From Chryseobacterium sp. S0630 (GTDB lineage Bacteria; Bacteroidota; Bacteroidia; Flavobacteriales; Weeksellaceae), in NCBI RefSeq assembly GCF_024158915.1, contig NZ_JAMZGF010000056.1:1-34099 (forward strand): 34,099 nucleotides of DNA, read 5' to 3'. A model generated the notes under the pieces. That model had not been told where the DNA came from. It did not search any database and worked only from the letters and a program-made list of their open reading frames with translations. Each line of letters begins with the position of its first letter. Positions within the stretch are counted from its first letter, which is position 1. Shown in pieces: positions 1-6,696 of the stretch. Both the position numbers and the translations under genes were made by a program.

Positions 1-60
1 CTTTGTTTATTAAAAGTATTTAAGCTCCGGAATCCATGTTATTTTAAGTCAAAAGAAATA

Positions 61-88
61 AAAAAACCGCTTCTCTATAGAAACGGTT
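61..88 (-). terminator. Intrinsic terminator of the 116-277 peptide gene
   Basis: A ten-base stem (65-74 with 79-88, one G-T pair) and a four-base loop are followed on the minus strand by a run of T. It lies 28 bp after the stop of the peptide gene, which therefore appears monocistronic. Bases 1-60 hold nothing recognisable. Confidence 0.75.
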
Positions 89-115
89 CTTATTGGTTAC
101 ATTTTGATTGTAATC

Positions 116-277
116 TTACATATCACTGTTCGTGTCCGGGCATTTGAAATCATCGCTGCAGGTTGCACAAACAATGGTTCCATTGCAATAATACATGCAG
201 AAATCTGTTTCTGGAAGGTTAGCACCTCCTGCAATGTTTTTTAATTGGTCTTTTTTTAGTTTTTTTAGATTTTTCAT
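116..277 (-). CDS. GG-leader Cys-rich bacteriocin-like peptide precursor
   Basis: This is a 53-residue peptide. The N-terminal leader starts MKNLKKLKKDQLKNIAGG and ends in a Gly-Gly at residues 17-18, where C39-peptidase/ABC exporters cut such leaders. The core that follows is about 35 residues with five cysteines (27, 31, 37, 40, 46). The leader closely matches those of the genes at 501, 29880 and 30251, so all four belong to one precursor family. No exporter or maturation enzyme lies in the window, so export would depend on machinery elsewhere. Unlike the other three, its upstream region lacks the conserved 5'-UTR element. The odd cysteine count leaves one thiol unpaired or used for a dimer or modification. 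Function as an antimicrobial or signal is inferred from the leader type only. Confidence 0.75.
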   Translation of the reverse strand: MKNLKKLKKDQLKNIAGGANLPETDFCMYYCNGTIVCATCSDDFKCPDTNSDM

Positions 278-412
278 ATTGTTTTAATTGAAAATTTGTA
301 AGTAAAGTAAAAATAGTTAAAATATTTTTAATTAATAATGTTTATTTCATTAAAATAAAAAATTAATATAATAAACAGTTTTGAGAGCTATATAATCAAT
401 GGTTTTTATCTA

Positions 413-420
413 AATGTTTG
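413..420 (+). promoter_or_regulatory. Probable -7 box for the 501-770 peptide gene
   Basis: AATGTTTG departs by one base from the Bacteroidetes -7 consensus TAnnTTTG. It lies about 30 bp before the conserved leader element, as the better boxes do for the two related genes at 29.8-30.2 kb. The rest of 278-500 is AT-rich with no gene seen. Confidence 0.4.
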
Positions 421-451
421 ATTGCTAATAAAATAAATACTATTTTTAAGC

Positions 452-482
452 TAGCGTTATCCGAAAAGCTTATAGAGTAGGA
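452..482 (+). promoter_or_regulatory. Conserved 5'-UTR pseudoknot element, copy 1
   Basis: This is the first of three copies of an element with the pattern N-GC, GNNA, NCC, GAAAA, GC-N, spacer ending AGAGTA, then GGN. Here stem 1 pairs 453-455 (AGC) with 468-470 (GCT). Stem 2 pairs 460-462 (TCC) with 480-482 (GGA). The stems interleave, giving an H-type pseudoknot. Relative to copies at 29829 and 30199, the outer pair of each stem has changed on both sides, which preserves pairing. It ends 18 bp before the ATG at 501. No named riboswitch class was recognised. Confidence 0.65.
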
Positions 483-500
483 AAAATTAAAACTATAACT

Positions 501-770
501 ATGAAAAATCTAAAAAAACTTTCAAGAGACGACAAGAGAAGTATTGTTGCGGGGGTCAATTTTCCAGCCTATTGCTTAGAAGGCGGTGGACCGGGAGAAG
601 GAGGCTGTTCTGCAGGACAAATCTGCTCAGGGGGAAAATGTGTTCCTTACGAAAATCCTGGTGGAGGAGAAAATCCTGGTGGTGGTGGAGATACATACAC
701 CTGCATCTGTCCGTGGGGTACTTTTACACAACCTACACCATGTCCTGAATTTTATTGTATAACAGGATAG
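501..770 (+). CDS. GG-leader-like Cys/Gly-rich peptide precursor
   Basis: This is an 89-residue secreted peptide precursor. Its leader, MKNLKKLSRDDKRSIVAG, matches the family leader but ends Ala-Gly-Val rather than Gly-Gly. The core has eight cysteines (25, 36, 42, 47, 68, 70, 81, 86). A first Cys-rich module (about 25-47) is followed by a low-complexity Pro/Gly linker with two ENPGGG-like repeats (about 51-63) and a second Cys module ending CPEFYCITG. It is longer than the 53-57-residue relatives and looks like a two-module version. It is preceded by the conserved pseudoknot element and followed by a strong terminator, so it is probably transcribed alone. Antimicrobial, signalling or cell-surface roles are all possible. 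Confidence 0.75.
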   Translation: MKNLKKLSRDDKRSIVAGVNFPAYCLEGGGPGEGGCSAGQICSGGKCVPYENPGGGENPGGGGDTYTCICPWGTFTQPTPCPEFYCITG

Positions 771-776
771 TATAAT

Positions 777-816
777 GAAACGGCTGTCTCAAATCAGAGA
801 CAGCCGTTTCTTTTTT
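777..816 (+). terminator. Intrinsic terminator after the 501-770 gene
   Basis: A perfect 14-bp stem (777-790 with 797-810) and a six-base loop are followed by a T-rich tract on the plus strand. It begins 7 bp after the stop codon and also separates this gene from the convergent oxygenase gene. Confidence 0.9.
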
Positions 817-1765
817 ATTTTTTAATCAATCCCAGTTCGATCAATCTTTCATGCAGGAATTCTCCGGCAGTAGTATCTTCGTATAATTTTGGATTGTTTT
901 CATCTATACAGTTTTCAAGTGCATTTAAAGACATTGCACTGACAGGATGCATAAAGAAAGGAATTGAATATCTTGAAGTACTCCACATTTCTCTTGGCGG
1001 GTTTACCACTCTGTGGATGGTAGATTTCAATTTGTTGTTGGTATGTCTTGAAAGCATATCTCCAACGTTGATCATTAGCTCATCTGGTTCTGCAATAGCA
1101 TCAATCCATTCTCCGTTGTGGTTTTGAACCTGAAGACCTTTCCCTTGTGCTCCCATTAAAAGAGTGATAAGGTTGATGTCTCCGTGAGCTGCTGCTCTTA
1201 CCGCATCATCTGGCTCTTCAGTGATTGGAGGGTAGTGAATAGGTCTTAAAATAGAATTTCCTTCTGCGATTTTGTCATCAAAATAAAATTCATCTAAACC
1301 AAGGTGTAATGCTAAGGCTCTTAACACATACTGCCCTGTTTTCTCAAGCATTTGGAATGCTTCTTTACCAACTTCGTTGAATTTTGGAAGTTCATCAACG
1401 ATTACGTTGTCCGGATACTCAGTTCTGTATTTTGAATCATCAGACAGATACTGTCCAAAATGCCAAAATTCTTTTAAGTCTCCTTTTTTGAAACCTTTAG
1501 CAGTTTCTTTACCGAATCCTACATAACCTCTCTGGCCACCAATTCCTGGAATCTCATACTTTTGTTTCGTTTCCACTGGTTGTTCAAAAAAGTTTTTTAC
1601 CTCACCATACAAATCATCCACTAGGTTGTCATCAAGAAAGTGGCCTTTTAAGGCTACAAAACCAATTTCTTCATAAGCTTTTCCGATTTCATTTACAAAT
1701 TTCTGTTTGCGTTCCGGGTTGCCCGAAAGGAAATCACGCAGGTCTACACTAGGTATTTTATCCAT
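815..1765 (-). CDS. Isopenicillin N synthase-like 2OG-Fe(II) oxygenase
   Basis: This 316-residue cytosolic non-haem iron dioxygenase has the two-domain layout of the plant/bacterial IPNS-like family. The N-terminal DIOX_N part covers about residues 4-110 and the 2OG-Fe(II) domain about 170-280. The iron ligands are visible as HGD (His194, Asp196) and His251 in STIHRVVNP. The 2-oxoglutarate-binding RYS motif is at 265-267. Length is normal for the family. The substrate cannot be told from sequence; family members oxidise small molecules, and the gene is not in an obvious biosynthetic cluster. It is divergent from menD across 84 bp. Confidence 0.9.
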   Translation of the reverse strand: MDKIPSVDLRDFLSGNPERKQKFVNEIGKAYEEIGFVALKGHFLDDNLVDDLYGEVKNFFEQPVETKQKYEIPGIGGQRGYVGFGKETAKGFKKGDLKEFWHFGQYLSDDSKYRTEYPDNVIVDELPKFNEVGKEAFQMLEKTGQYVLRALALHLGLDEFYFDDKIAEGNSILRPIHYPPITEEPDDAVRAAAHGDINLITLLMGAQGKGLQVQNHNGEWIDAIAEPDELMINVGDMLSRHTNNKLKSTIHRVVNPPREMWSTSRYSIPFFMHPVSAMSLNALENCIDENNPKLYEDTTAGEFLHERLIELGLIKK

Positions 1766-1837
1766 TTTTAGAAATTTACGAACAGCAAAATTACATTTTT
1801 TTTAAATTAAATGATTTTAAAATCATTATTTATAAGT

Positions 1838-1845
1838 TAAATTTG
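1838..1845 (+). promoter_or_regulatory. menD promoter -7 box, almost abutting the start codon
   Basis: TAAATTTG matches TAnnTTTG exactly and ends 4 bp before the menD ATG at 1850. Transcription normally starts about 5-7 bp after this box, which would place it at or next to the ATG and give a leaderless message. Confidence 0.55.
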
Positions 1846-1849
1846 CTGT

Positions 1850-3520
1850 ATGAAAAAATATTCTTCTAAGAGAAGTATCCAAATACTTGCACATCTTCTT
1901 CAGCAGTACGGAATTGCAGATATCGTAATTTCTCCGGGGTCAAGAAATGCTCCTTTGGCCATCCATTTTTCAGAGGTAGATAGTTTCAACTGTTATAGCA
2001 TTGTAGACGAAAGAAGTGCTGCTTTCGTGGCAATGGGAATGGCAAAAAGTGAGAAAAAGCCTGCAGCGATTACCTGTACGAGCGGATCAGCGGTGGTTAA
2101 TTATTATCCGGCAGTTACTGAAGCTTTTTATCAGAATGTACCTCTTTTGATACTAACGGCAGACCGACCGACCGATTTTGTTGATATATTTGATGGGCAG
2201 ACAATAAGACAGAAGGATGTTTTTCATCAGCATTCTTATGGCGACTTCCAGCTTTTGGAAGACAGCAAGGAAAATGCAGAAGATATTAATTTCGATACCA
2301 TTAAAAAGGCCATTGAACATTGTTTTGAGAAGCAAGGCCCGGTGCATATTAATATTCCGTTAGAGGAACCTTTGTATGAGCTGGTATCTGAGCTCCCTAC
2401 TTTTCCTACTGTGGAAAAGACAATCAAGCATAAAGAATATGAAATTCCATCCAATCTGATTGCAGAATGGCATACTTCACAAAGAATTATGCTGTTGGTA
2501 GGAACAAGAGATTACAGTCCGGAACTGGAAAACCAATTGACTCAATTGGTGAAAAACCATTCTGTGGTAGTATTGAGTGAAGCCAATTCAAATTTACACC
2601 ATGAGAAGTTCTTCAAACATATAGACCGTTATATTTTCAATTTTACGGAAGAGGATTATAAAACATATGCTCCAGACCTGTTGATTACGATAGGGCAGAA
2701 TGTGGTTTCCAAAAAGGTAAAGCAATTTCTGAGAAGTGCACGTCCGAAACAGCACTGGCATCTTGATGAAGTATGGCAGCCTGATACTTATTTCTCGCTG
2801 ACAGAAAAGATAGAAGTGAAACCTGAGGTTTTCTTCTCAAAACTACTGAAGTTTATTAATCTGGAACCAAGACCTTATTTTAATCTTTGGGATGTTTTAA
2901 GGGATAAAAAAGATGCTAAACACGAGCAGTTTCTGAATACAATTGATTTTTCGGATTTTTATTTTTTCAATAAAGCATCACAGACAATTCCTGAAAATTA
3001 CAATATTCATTTCAGTAATTCATCGGGGATCAGATATGCTCAGTTGTTTGATTTCGGAAAGAGAAAAATGTATTGTAACAGAGGAACAAGTGGTATTGAT
3101 GGATCTACTTCTACAGCAATGGGATTTGCCATAAAAAATGAAAATCCAACTTTACTGATCACAGGAGACCTGAGTTTCTTCTATGATATCAATGGTCTTT
3201 GGAACCAATATATTCCACCATTTGTAAGAATTATGATCTTCAATAATGGTGAAGGAAATATCTTTAAAATCATTCCGGGACCTGGAAATGCCAACCCGAA
3301 TACATTAGACGAATTTATTGCCACCAAACACCGCAAGAACGCCGAATCTCTGGCGAAACATTTCGGATTTTCCTATATCAGAGTAGAGGATGAGCTTACT
3401 CTGGATAGAGTTCTTGAGAATTTCTTCAAACCTGATGCACAGCCAAAAATCCTGGAAGTAAATACTCACGGGAAGAATAGTGCAGATGTACTGAAGTCGT
3501 ATTTTGAGTTTATGAAATAG
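1850..3520 (+). CDS. menD: SEPHCHC synthase MenD (menaquinone biosynthesis)
   Basis: This 556-residue ThDP enzyme joins isochorismate and 2-oxoglutarate to make SEPHCHC, the first committed step of the classical menaquinone pathway, in the cytosol. The N-terminal PYR domain carries SPGSRNAPLAI and VDERSAAF, the latter supplying the glutamate that activates ThDP. It continues with CTSGSAVVNYYPAVTEA and LTADRP. The C-terminal PP domain has RGTSGIDGSTSTAMG and the Mg/ThDP-binding segment GDLSFFYDINGLW, ending near NNGEGNIF. Length matches the family. Menaquinone is the normal respiratory quinone of flavobacteria. It is convergent with the pabC-like gene, with only 2 bp between stop codons and no terminator visible. 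Confidence 0.96.
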   Translation: MKKYSSKRSIQILAHLLQQYGIADIVISPGSRNAPLAIHFSEVDSFNCYSIVDERSAAFVAMGMAKSEKKPAAITCTSGSAVVNYYPAVTEAFYQNVPLLILTADRPTDFVDIFDGQTIRQKDVFHQHSYGDFQLLEDSKENAEDINFDTIKKAIEHCFEKQGPVHINIPLEEPLYELVSELPTFPTVEKTIKHKEYEIPSNLIAEWHTSQRIMLLVGTRDYSPELENQLTQLVKNHSVVVLSEANSNLHHEKFFKHIDRYIFNFTEEDYKTYAPDLLITIGQNVVSKKVKQFLRSARPKQHWHLDEVWQPDTYFSLTEKIEVKPEVFFSKLLKFINLEPRPYFNLWDVLRDKKDAKHEQFLNTIDFSDFYFFNKASQTIPENYNIHFSNSSGIRYAQLFDFGKRKMYCNRGTSGIDGSTSTAMGFAIKNENPTLLITGDLSFFYDINGLWNQYIPPFVRIMIFNNGEGNIFKIIPGPGNANPNTLDEFIATKHRKNAESLAKHFGFSYIRVEDELTLDRVLENFFKPDAQPKILEVNTHGKNSADVLKSYFEFMK

Positions 3521-3522
3521 AT

Positions 3523-4149
3523 TTAAAGATCAAGATATTCTTCATTCCCCGGCAGATTGATAATTCTGTCGATAGGATAGATAAACATATCATCGAAATC
3601 ATTCAACGCATTAATGATCTGGAAATGGGTGAATTGCTTTATATTCTGTAAAGTAATCTCCGTTTCTTTGATCTTTTTTTGCTTTAAAAGATGCTGTCTT
3701 TGTACTCCGTTCAATAGATAAGTAGAAGGTGTAAACCAATCTTTTCCTTTCAAAAACAAAAGGTTAGAGAAGGAAGTATCGGTGATATGATTGTTTTTAA
3801 CAATGATAATTTCTTCAGCTTTCGCTTTAGCTTTCATTTTATCCAGTTCTTTACGATCCTCGAACTTGAATGAATAATCAAAGCTGTTATTTTCTACCAG
3901 CTTGAAATCCTGTATTTCTGGGATTGCATAAGGAATCATCTGTGTTCTGATTTTTTTGTCAAGGTCATAAGCAATTCTTAACTTGAAAAGACCATCCTCA
4001 TCATGCTGTAGATTTTTATAGATTTTGGCCAGATCAATAGAGTCTTCCTTCCCGAAATGGGAAAATGTTTGATTGACACGTTTCTGATGTAGATCCAATA
4101 GAAAAATCTCCTGATCTTCTACTTTAATACTTTCAATGAATTGGGACAT
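3523..4149 (-). CDS. Class IV aminotransferase, PabC-like (ADC lyase)
   Basis: This is a 208-residue fold-type IV PLP protein, short for the family (270-300 residues is usual). Recognisable parts are the segment with RKELDKM, a candidate for the PLP lysine, and then ITDTSFSNLLFLKG, WFTPS and LLNGVQRQ, matching the conserved 'x-E-x-x-x-x-N-L-F ... P ... GI-R' region. It overlaps pabB by 17 bp downstream of it, so the two are translationally coupled. That supports aminodeoxychorismate lyase, which releases p-aminobenzoate for folate. The Glu usually found in the ExxxSN motif is Asp/Thr here (TDTSFSN), and the N-terminal part is reduced. Branched-chain or D-amino acid transaminase activity is less likely. 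Confidence 0.75.
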   Translation of the reverse strand: MSQFIESIKVEDQEIFLLDLHQKRVNQTFSHFGKEDSIDLAKIYKNLQHDEDGLFKLRIAYDLDKKIRTQMIPYAIPEIQDFKLVENNSFDYSFKFEDRKELDKMKAKAKAEEIIIVKNNHITDTSFSNLLFLKGKDWFTPSTYLLNGVQRQHLLKQKKIKETEITLQNIKQFTHFQIINALNDFDDMFIYPIDRIINLPGNEEYLDL

Positions 4150-5110
4150 AGATTTTATTTTTCATTTCCTGATACTCGTCTTCTAATTTACTCATGTGCG
4201 TTATACCGCCTCCGCTTTTGAAATAAAGTTGGTCTTCTTCTTTTTCTATAAAGCGTATCATTACACAACTGTCTACATTTTGGCCGTCAAACCAGCCGCA
4301 AACTCCTGTGTAATATCCTCTGTCATATCCTTCCGCATCCAGAATTATTTCCAGTGTTTTAGGTTTGGGAGCTCCTAAAATAGAGCCCGCAGGAAGAAGT
4401 TTCTGCATAATACTTCCTACTTTTCCCTCATATTCAGGTTTTATCATTCCTGAAATTTCAGAACTCATTGCATACAGATCCTTTTGTTGGGTTTTGATAA
4501 AGTCAATATGCTGGAATTGGTCCACCTTTACTTCATCAGCTACCATACTCAGATCATTTCGGAGAAGATCTACTACGGTGTAATGTTCTGCCTTCTCCTT
4601 TCTGTCATTCTTCAGAATTTCTGCTGCATTTTCAATAGATGCGTCAATTGTTCCTTTCATAGGATAGGTGAAAATTTTTCCGTCGATGATCTTTACAAAA
4701 GTTTCAGGAGAAAAAAATACAAAAAAATCTTTATAAAAAACTTTGTACTTAGCATTTGAGTGGTAAAAAATTTCTTCTAAGGTTAAATTGGTCTCTATCT
4801 TCGTTTTTCTAGTATAATTTACTAAGTAAGAGTTTCCCAGACGAATATTTTTCTGAACCTTATCAAAACCAATCTGAAAGCTCTCCAATGTTTCAGGAAA
4901 GGATTTCCAGACTACTTTTTTGTCCAGTTTATTGGTCTCTTTGGTGTTTGAAAACTCTTGAAAATCAATAATTAAACCTTCTTTTTCAATTTCATGCTCC
5001 TGATAGATTTCAACATTCTCCGAAAGAAAGTCGATTACGAAAAAATAGGGAACCTTCTGAAGAGAAAGTTCGTCCATTTCCATAAATTTTTGATGATTCA
5101 CTGAAAACAT
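4133..5110 (-). CDS. pabB: Aminodeoxychorismate synthase component I (PabB)
   Basis: This 325-residue chorismate-binding enzyme makes 4-amino-4-deoxychorismate from chorismate and ammonia for folate synthesis. The catalytic C-terminal region is clear: YPMKGTIDA, then HYTVVDLLRNDLS, LLPAGSILGAPKPKT, GYYTGVCGW, and FKSGGGITHMS near the end. The frame stays open upstream to 5389, but that would overlap the divergent gene at 5156 with non-family sequence. The start at 5110 (MFSVNHQKF) is chosen because a TAnnTTTG box lies four bases before it; Met codons 10 and 12 residues further in are alternatives. The glutamine amidotransferase partner PabA is not in the window. It is followed by the coupled pabC-like gene. 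Confidence 0.92.
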   Translation of the reverse strand: MFSVNHQKFMEMDELSLQKVPYFFVIDFLSENVEIYQEHEIEKEGLIIDFQEFSNTKETNKLDKKVVWKSFPETLESFQIGFDKVQKNIRLGNSYLVNYTRKTKIETNLTLEEIFYHSNAKYKVFYKDFFVFFSPETFVKIIDGKIFTYPMKGTIDASIENAAEILKNDRKEKAEHYTVVDLLRNDLSMVADEVKVDQFQHIDFIKTQQKDLYAMSSEISGMIKPEYEGKVGSIMQKLLPAGSILGAPKPKTLEIILDAEGYDRGYYTGVCGWFDGQNVDSCVMIRFIEKEEDQLYFKSGGGITHMSKLEDEYQEMKNKIYVPIH

Positions 5111-5114
5111 TCTG

Positions 5115-5122
5115 CAAAAGTA
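5115..5122 (-). promoter_or_regulatory. pabB promoter -7 box
   Basis: TACTTTTG on the minus strand matches TAnnTTTG and ends 4 bp before the chosen pabB ATG at 5110, the same geometry as menD. This suggests a leaderless or nearly leaderless transcript, or a slightly internal start codon. Confidence 0.55.
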
Positions 5123-5134
5123 CTTATTGATGTT

Positions 5135-5142
5135 TACTTTTG
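5135..5142 (+). promoter_or_regulatory. Promoter -7 box for the 5156 membrane gene
   Basis: TACTTTTG on the plus strand matches TAnnTTTG and lies 13 bp before the ATG at 5156. With the pabB box on the other strand it forms a compact divergent promoter of about 45 bp. Confidence 0.55.
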
Positions 5143-5155
5143 CATAAATTTTTTT

Positions 5156-5881
5156 ATGATGCAGAATAAATATCCTCAGAAACCGGGAATAGATTTTATA
5201 TTGAAGCAGGCATTTTTTTATTGGAATAAAACACTCGTTTTTCAGTTGATGTTTTCCATTGTCTTTTTTGGAATATTGCTTACCGGAGTGATGCTTTTCG
5301 GTGAGAAGTATGATATTTTTTCTTATAATAAAGAATTGCAGGAAGCCTTTATGCAAGGCACTCAGGTTTATCTGAAGAAAATGGAGCAAATAACAGCTAC
5401 CGAAAATTATCAGATGTTTACATTGGCAATCTGGGGAACGACAGCATTTCTGTACCCCTTGAATCTTGGAATGTTCCAGATCTTCCGAAAGCTTGATCTT
5501 AAAGAGAATATTGTATTAGGAGATTTGTTTGCCGGGTACAACGGGCTTAACTTTTTTAAGTATGTGGGATATTTTCTTTTCTGGTTCTTTATTTACAGAT
5601 TTACCATTCCTACCGTTGTATTAGCAGTAATTTGGGTTGCTGTAACCATCTTTGTTGCTCCATTGATGTTCTTTACCAATAAAAGAATTTTTGAAGCCAT
5701 TTCCCTGAATTTTAAAGCTCTTAAAATGTATTTCGTTGAAATCATGGTGTGTGTGATCGTAGCTTTTCTATTTAAGTATTTAGGCTTCGCCTTGTTTCTG
5801 ATAGGTGGACTTTTCACTTTTCCTTTTTGGAATGCCATGATTTACTCACTTTATAAAACTGTCTTTTCTGAGAAAAGTTAA
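5156..5881 (+). CDS. Integral membrane protein, function unknown
   Basis: This 241-residue protein is almost entirely membrane-embedded. Hydrophobic segments lie near residues 28-48, 82-100, 128-150, 153-172, 193-213 and 213-230. The cytosolic N-terminus has the pattern FILKQAFFYWNKT. Central polar loops carry FAGYNG and FFTNKRIFEAISLN. The 'F-x-G-Y' plus 'EA-S-N' pattern recurs in the protein at 5955 (FIGYRQ and TEALSKSFNIAK), so the two are distant relatives. They resemble flavobacterial proteins of the DUF975/GDPD-membrane type that are often mislabelled beta-carotene monooxygenase. No catalytic motif is visible. Confidence 0.75.
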   Translation: MMQNKYPQKPGIDFILKQAFFYWNKTLVFQLMFSIVFFGILLTGVMLFGEKYDIFSYNKELQEAFMQGTQVYLKKMEQITATENYQMFTLAIWGTTAFLYPLNLGMFQIFRKLDLKENIVLGDLFAGYNGLNFFKYVGYFLFWFFIYRFTIPTVVLAVIWVAVTIFVAPLMFFTNKRIFEAISLNFKALKMYFVEIMVCVIVAFLFKYLGFALFLIGGLFTFPFWNAMIYSLYKTVFSEKS

Positions 5882-5922
5882 AATTCATTCGTGTTTAATG
5901 CGATGTTTTTACTAAAAAAAAG

Positions 5923-5930
5923 TAAATTTG
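5923..5930 (+). promoter_or_regulatory. Promoter -7 box for the 5955 membrane gene
   Basis: TAAATTTG matches TAnnTTTG and lies 24 bp before the ATG at 5955, within the 73-bp gap after the preceding gene. The second membrane gene therefore probably has its own promoter. Confidence 0.55.
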
Positions 5931-5954
5931 GTAAAATCATTAAATATTTAAACT

Positions 5955-6683
5955 ATGTCTGAATTTAACGAATTTGATCAGCAAGGCTCTGTACCTAATA
6001 GAGATACGGGATCAATTATTTCTCATGCTTTTGAAATGTACAAAGGCGTTTTCGGTTACGGAATTGTAGCCATGATTATTTATCTAATTGGAGGGTCTGT
6101 TATTCAGATGCTTACGGGATTTGATTCTGCTTCTATGGTAGAAGAGATGAAATCTTCAGGAGGTGATTTTAATTATTGGAGTGCTCCGGGACTTCCTTTA
6201 TATATGGGGGCATCCAGTCTTTTTGGTCTTTTATTATCTCCTTTGTATGTAGGATTGATCTACATGGTAAATAAATACAATACCAAAAGCCCGATTGAAT
6301 TTTCTGATCTTTTTATCGGATACCGCCAGAATTTTGTAAACATTTTGATTTATAGTCTTCTTGCCTGGATTATTTCGTCAATTGCTCTGGCATTGTGCGT
6401 TTTGCCTATCATTTTTGTATATCCTTTCCTTTTAATAGGATATCCGATTCTGTTATTTGAAAATGCTTCAGCTACAGAAGCTTTATCAAAGTCATTCAAC
6501 ATTGCTAAAGAAAACTATGGAACTTTCTTATTGACAGGATTTTTAGGATTTCTGATTTCTATAGCAGGGGTTATTCTTTGTGGTATAGGAGTTATCCTGA
6601 CAGCTCCGTTTATTATGATTGTAATGTACTCTACTTATTGTGCTTTCTTAGGAAAACCAAGACAAATTATGTACAGCAAATAA
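5955..6683 (+). CDS. Integral membrane protein related to the 5156 product
   Basis: This is a 242-residue multi-span membrane protein. A polar N-terminus of about 35 residues precedes hydrophobic segments near 35-55, 80-102, 126-150, 146-166 and 195-228. The amphipathic motif FSDLFIGYRQNF and the later ATEALSKSFNIAKENYG match the organisation of the neighbouring 5156 protein. That arrangement is common to small families of flavobacterial membrane proteins with no tested function. It lies 13 bp upstream of the AI-2E family gene and probably shares its transcript. Base composition is like the housekeeping genes around it, with no sign of recent transfer. Confidence 0.75.
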   Translation: MSEFNEFDQQGSVPNRDTGSIISHAFEMYKGVFGYGIVAMIIYLIGGSVIQMLTGFDSASMVEEMKSSGGDFNYWSAPGLPLYMGASSLFGLLLSPLYVGLIYMVNKYNTKSPIEFSDLFIGYRQNFVNILIYSLLAWIISSIALALCVLPIIFVYPFLLIGYPILLFENASATEALSKSFNIAKENYGTFLLTGFLGFLISIAGVILCGIGVILTAPFIMIVMYSTYCAFLGKPRQIMYSK

Positions 6684-6696
6684 AAATATAAAATAC

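Noticed and set aside
200..400. A fourth copy of the pseudoknot element upstream of the 116-277 gene
   Set aside because: Neither the GAAAA-GC core nor AGAGTAGG was found on the minus strand upstream of 277.
452..482. Glutamine riboswitch (glnA or downstream-peptide type) or THF riboswitch
   Set aside because: The GAGTAGG piece recalls parts of these, but the rest of their conserved cores is absent and the pseudoknot here is much smaller.
5111..5389. Upstream extension of pabB to 5389
   Set aside because: The added 93 residues are Lys/Ile-rich with no family character, and they overlap the divergent membrane gene at 5156. The promoter box at 5115-5122 would lie inside the coding region.
5156..6683. 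Beta-carotene 15,15'-monooxygenase label for the two membrane proteins
   Set aside because: Such labels circulate for similar flavobacterial proteins, but neither sequence has the iron-binding histidines or propeller of carotenoid oxygenases.
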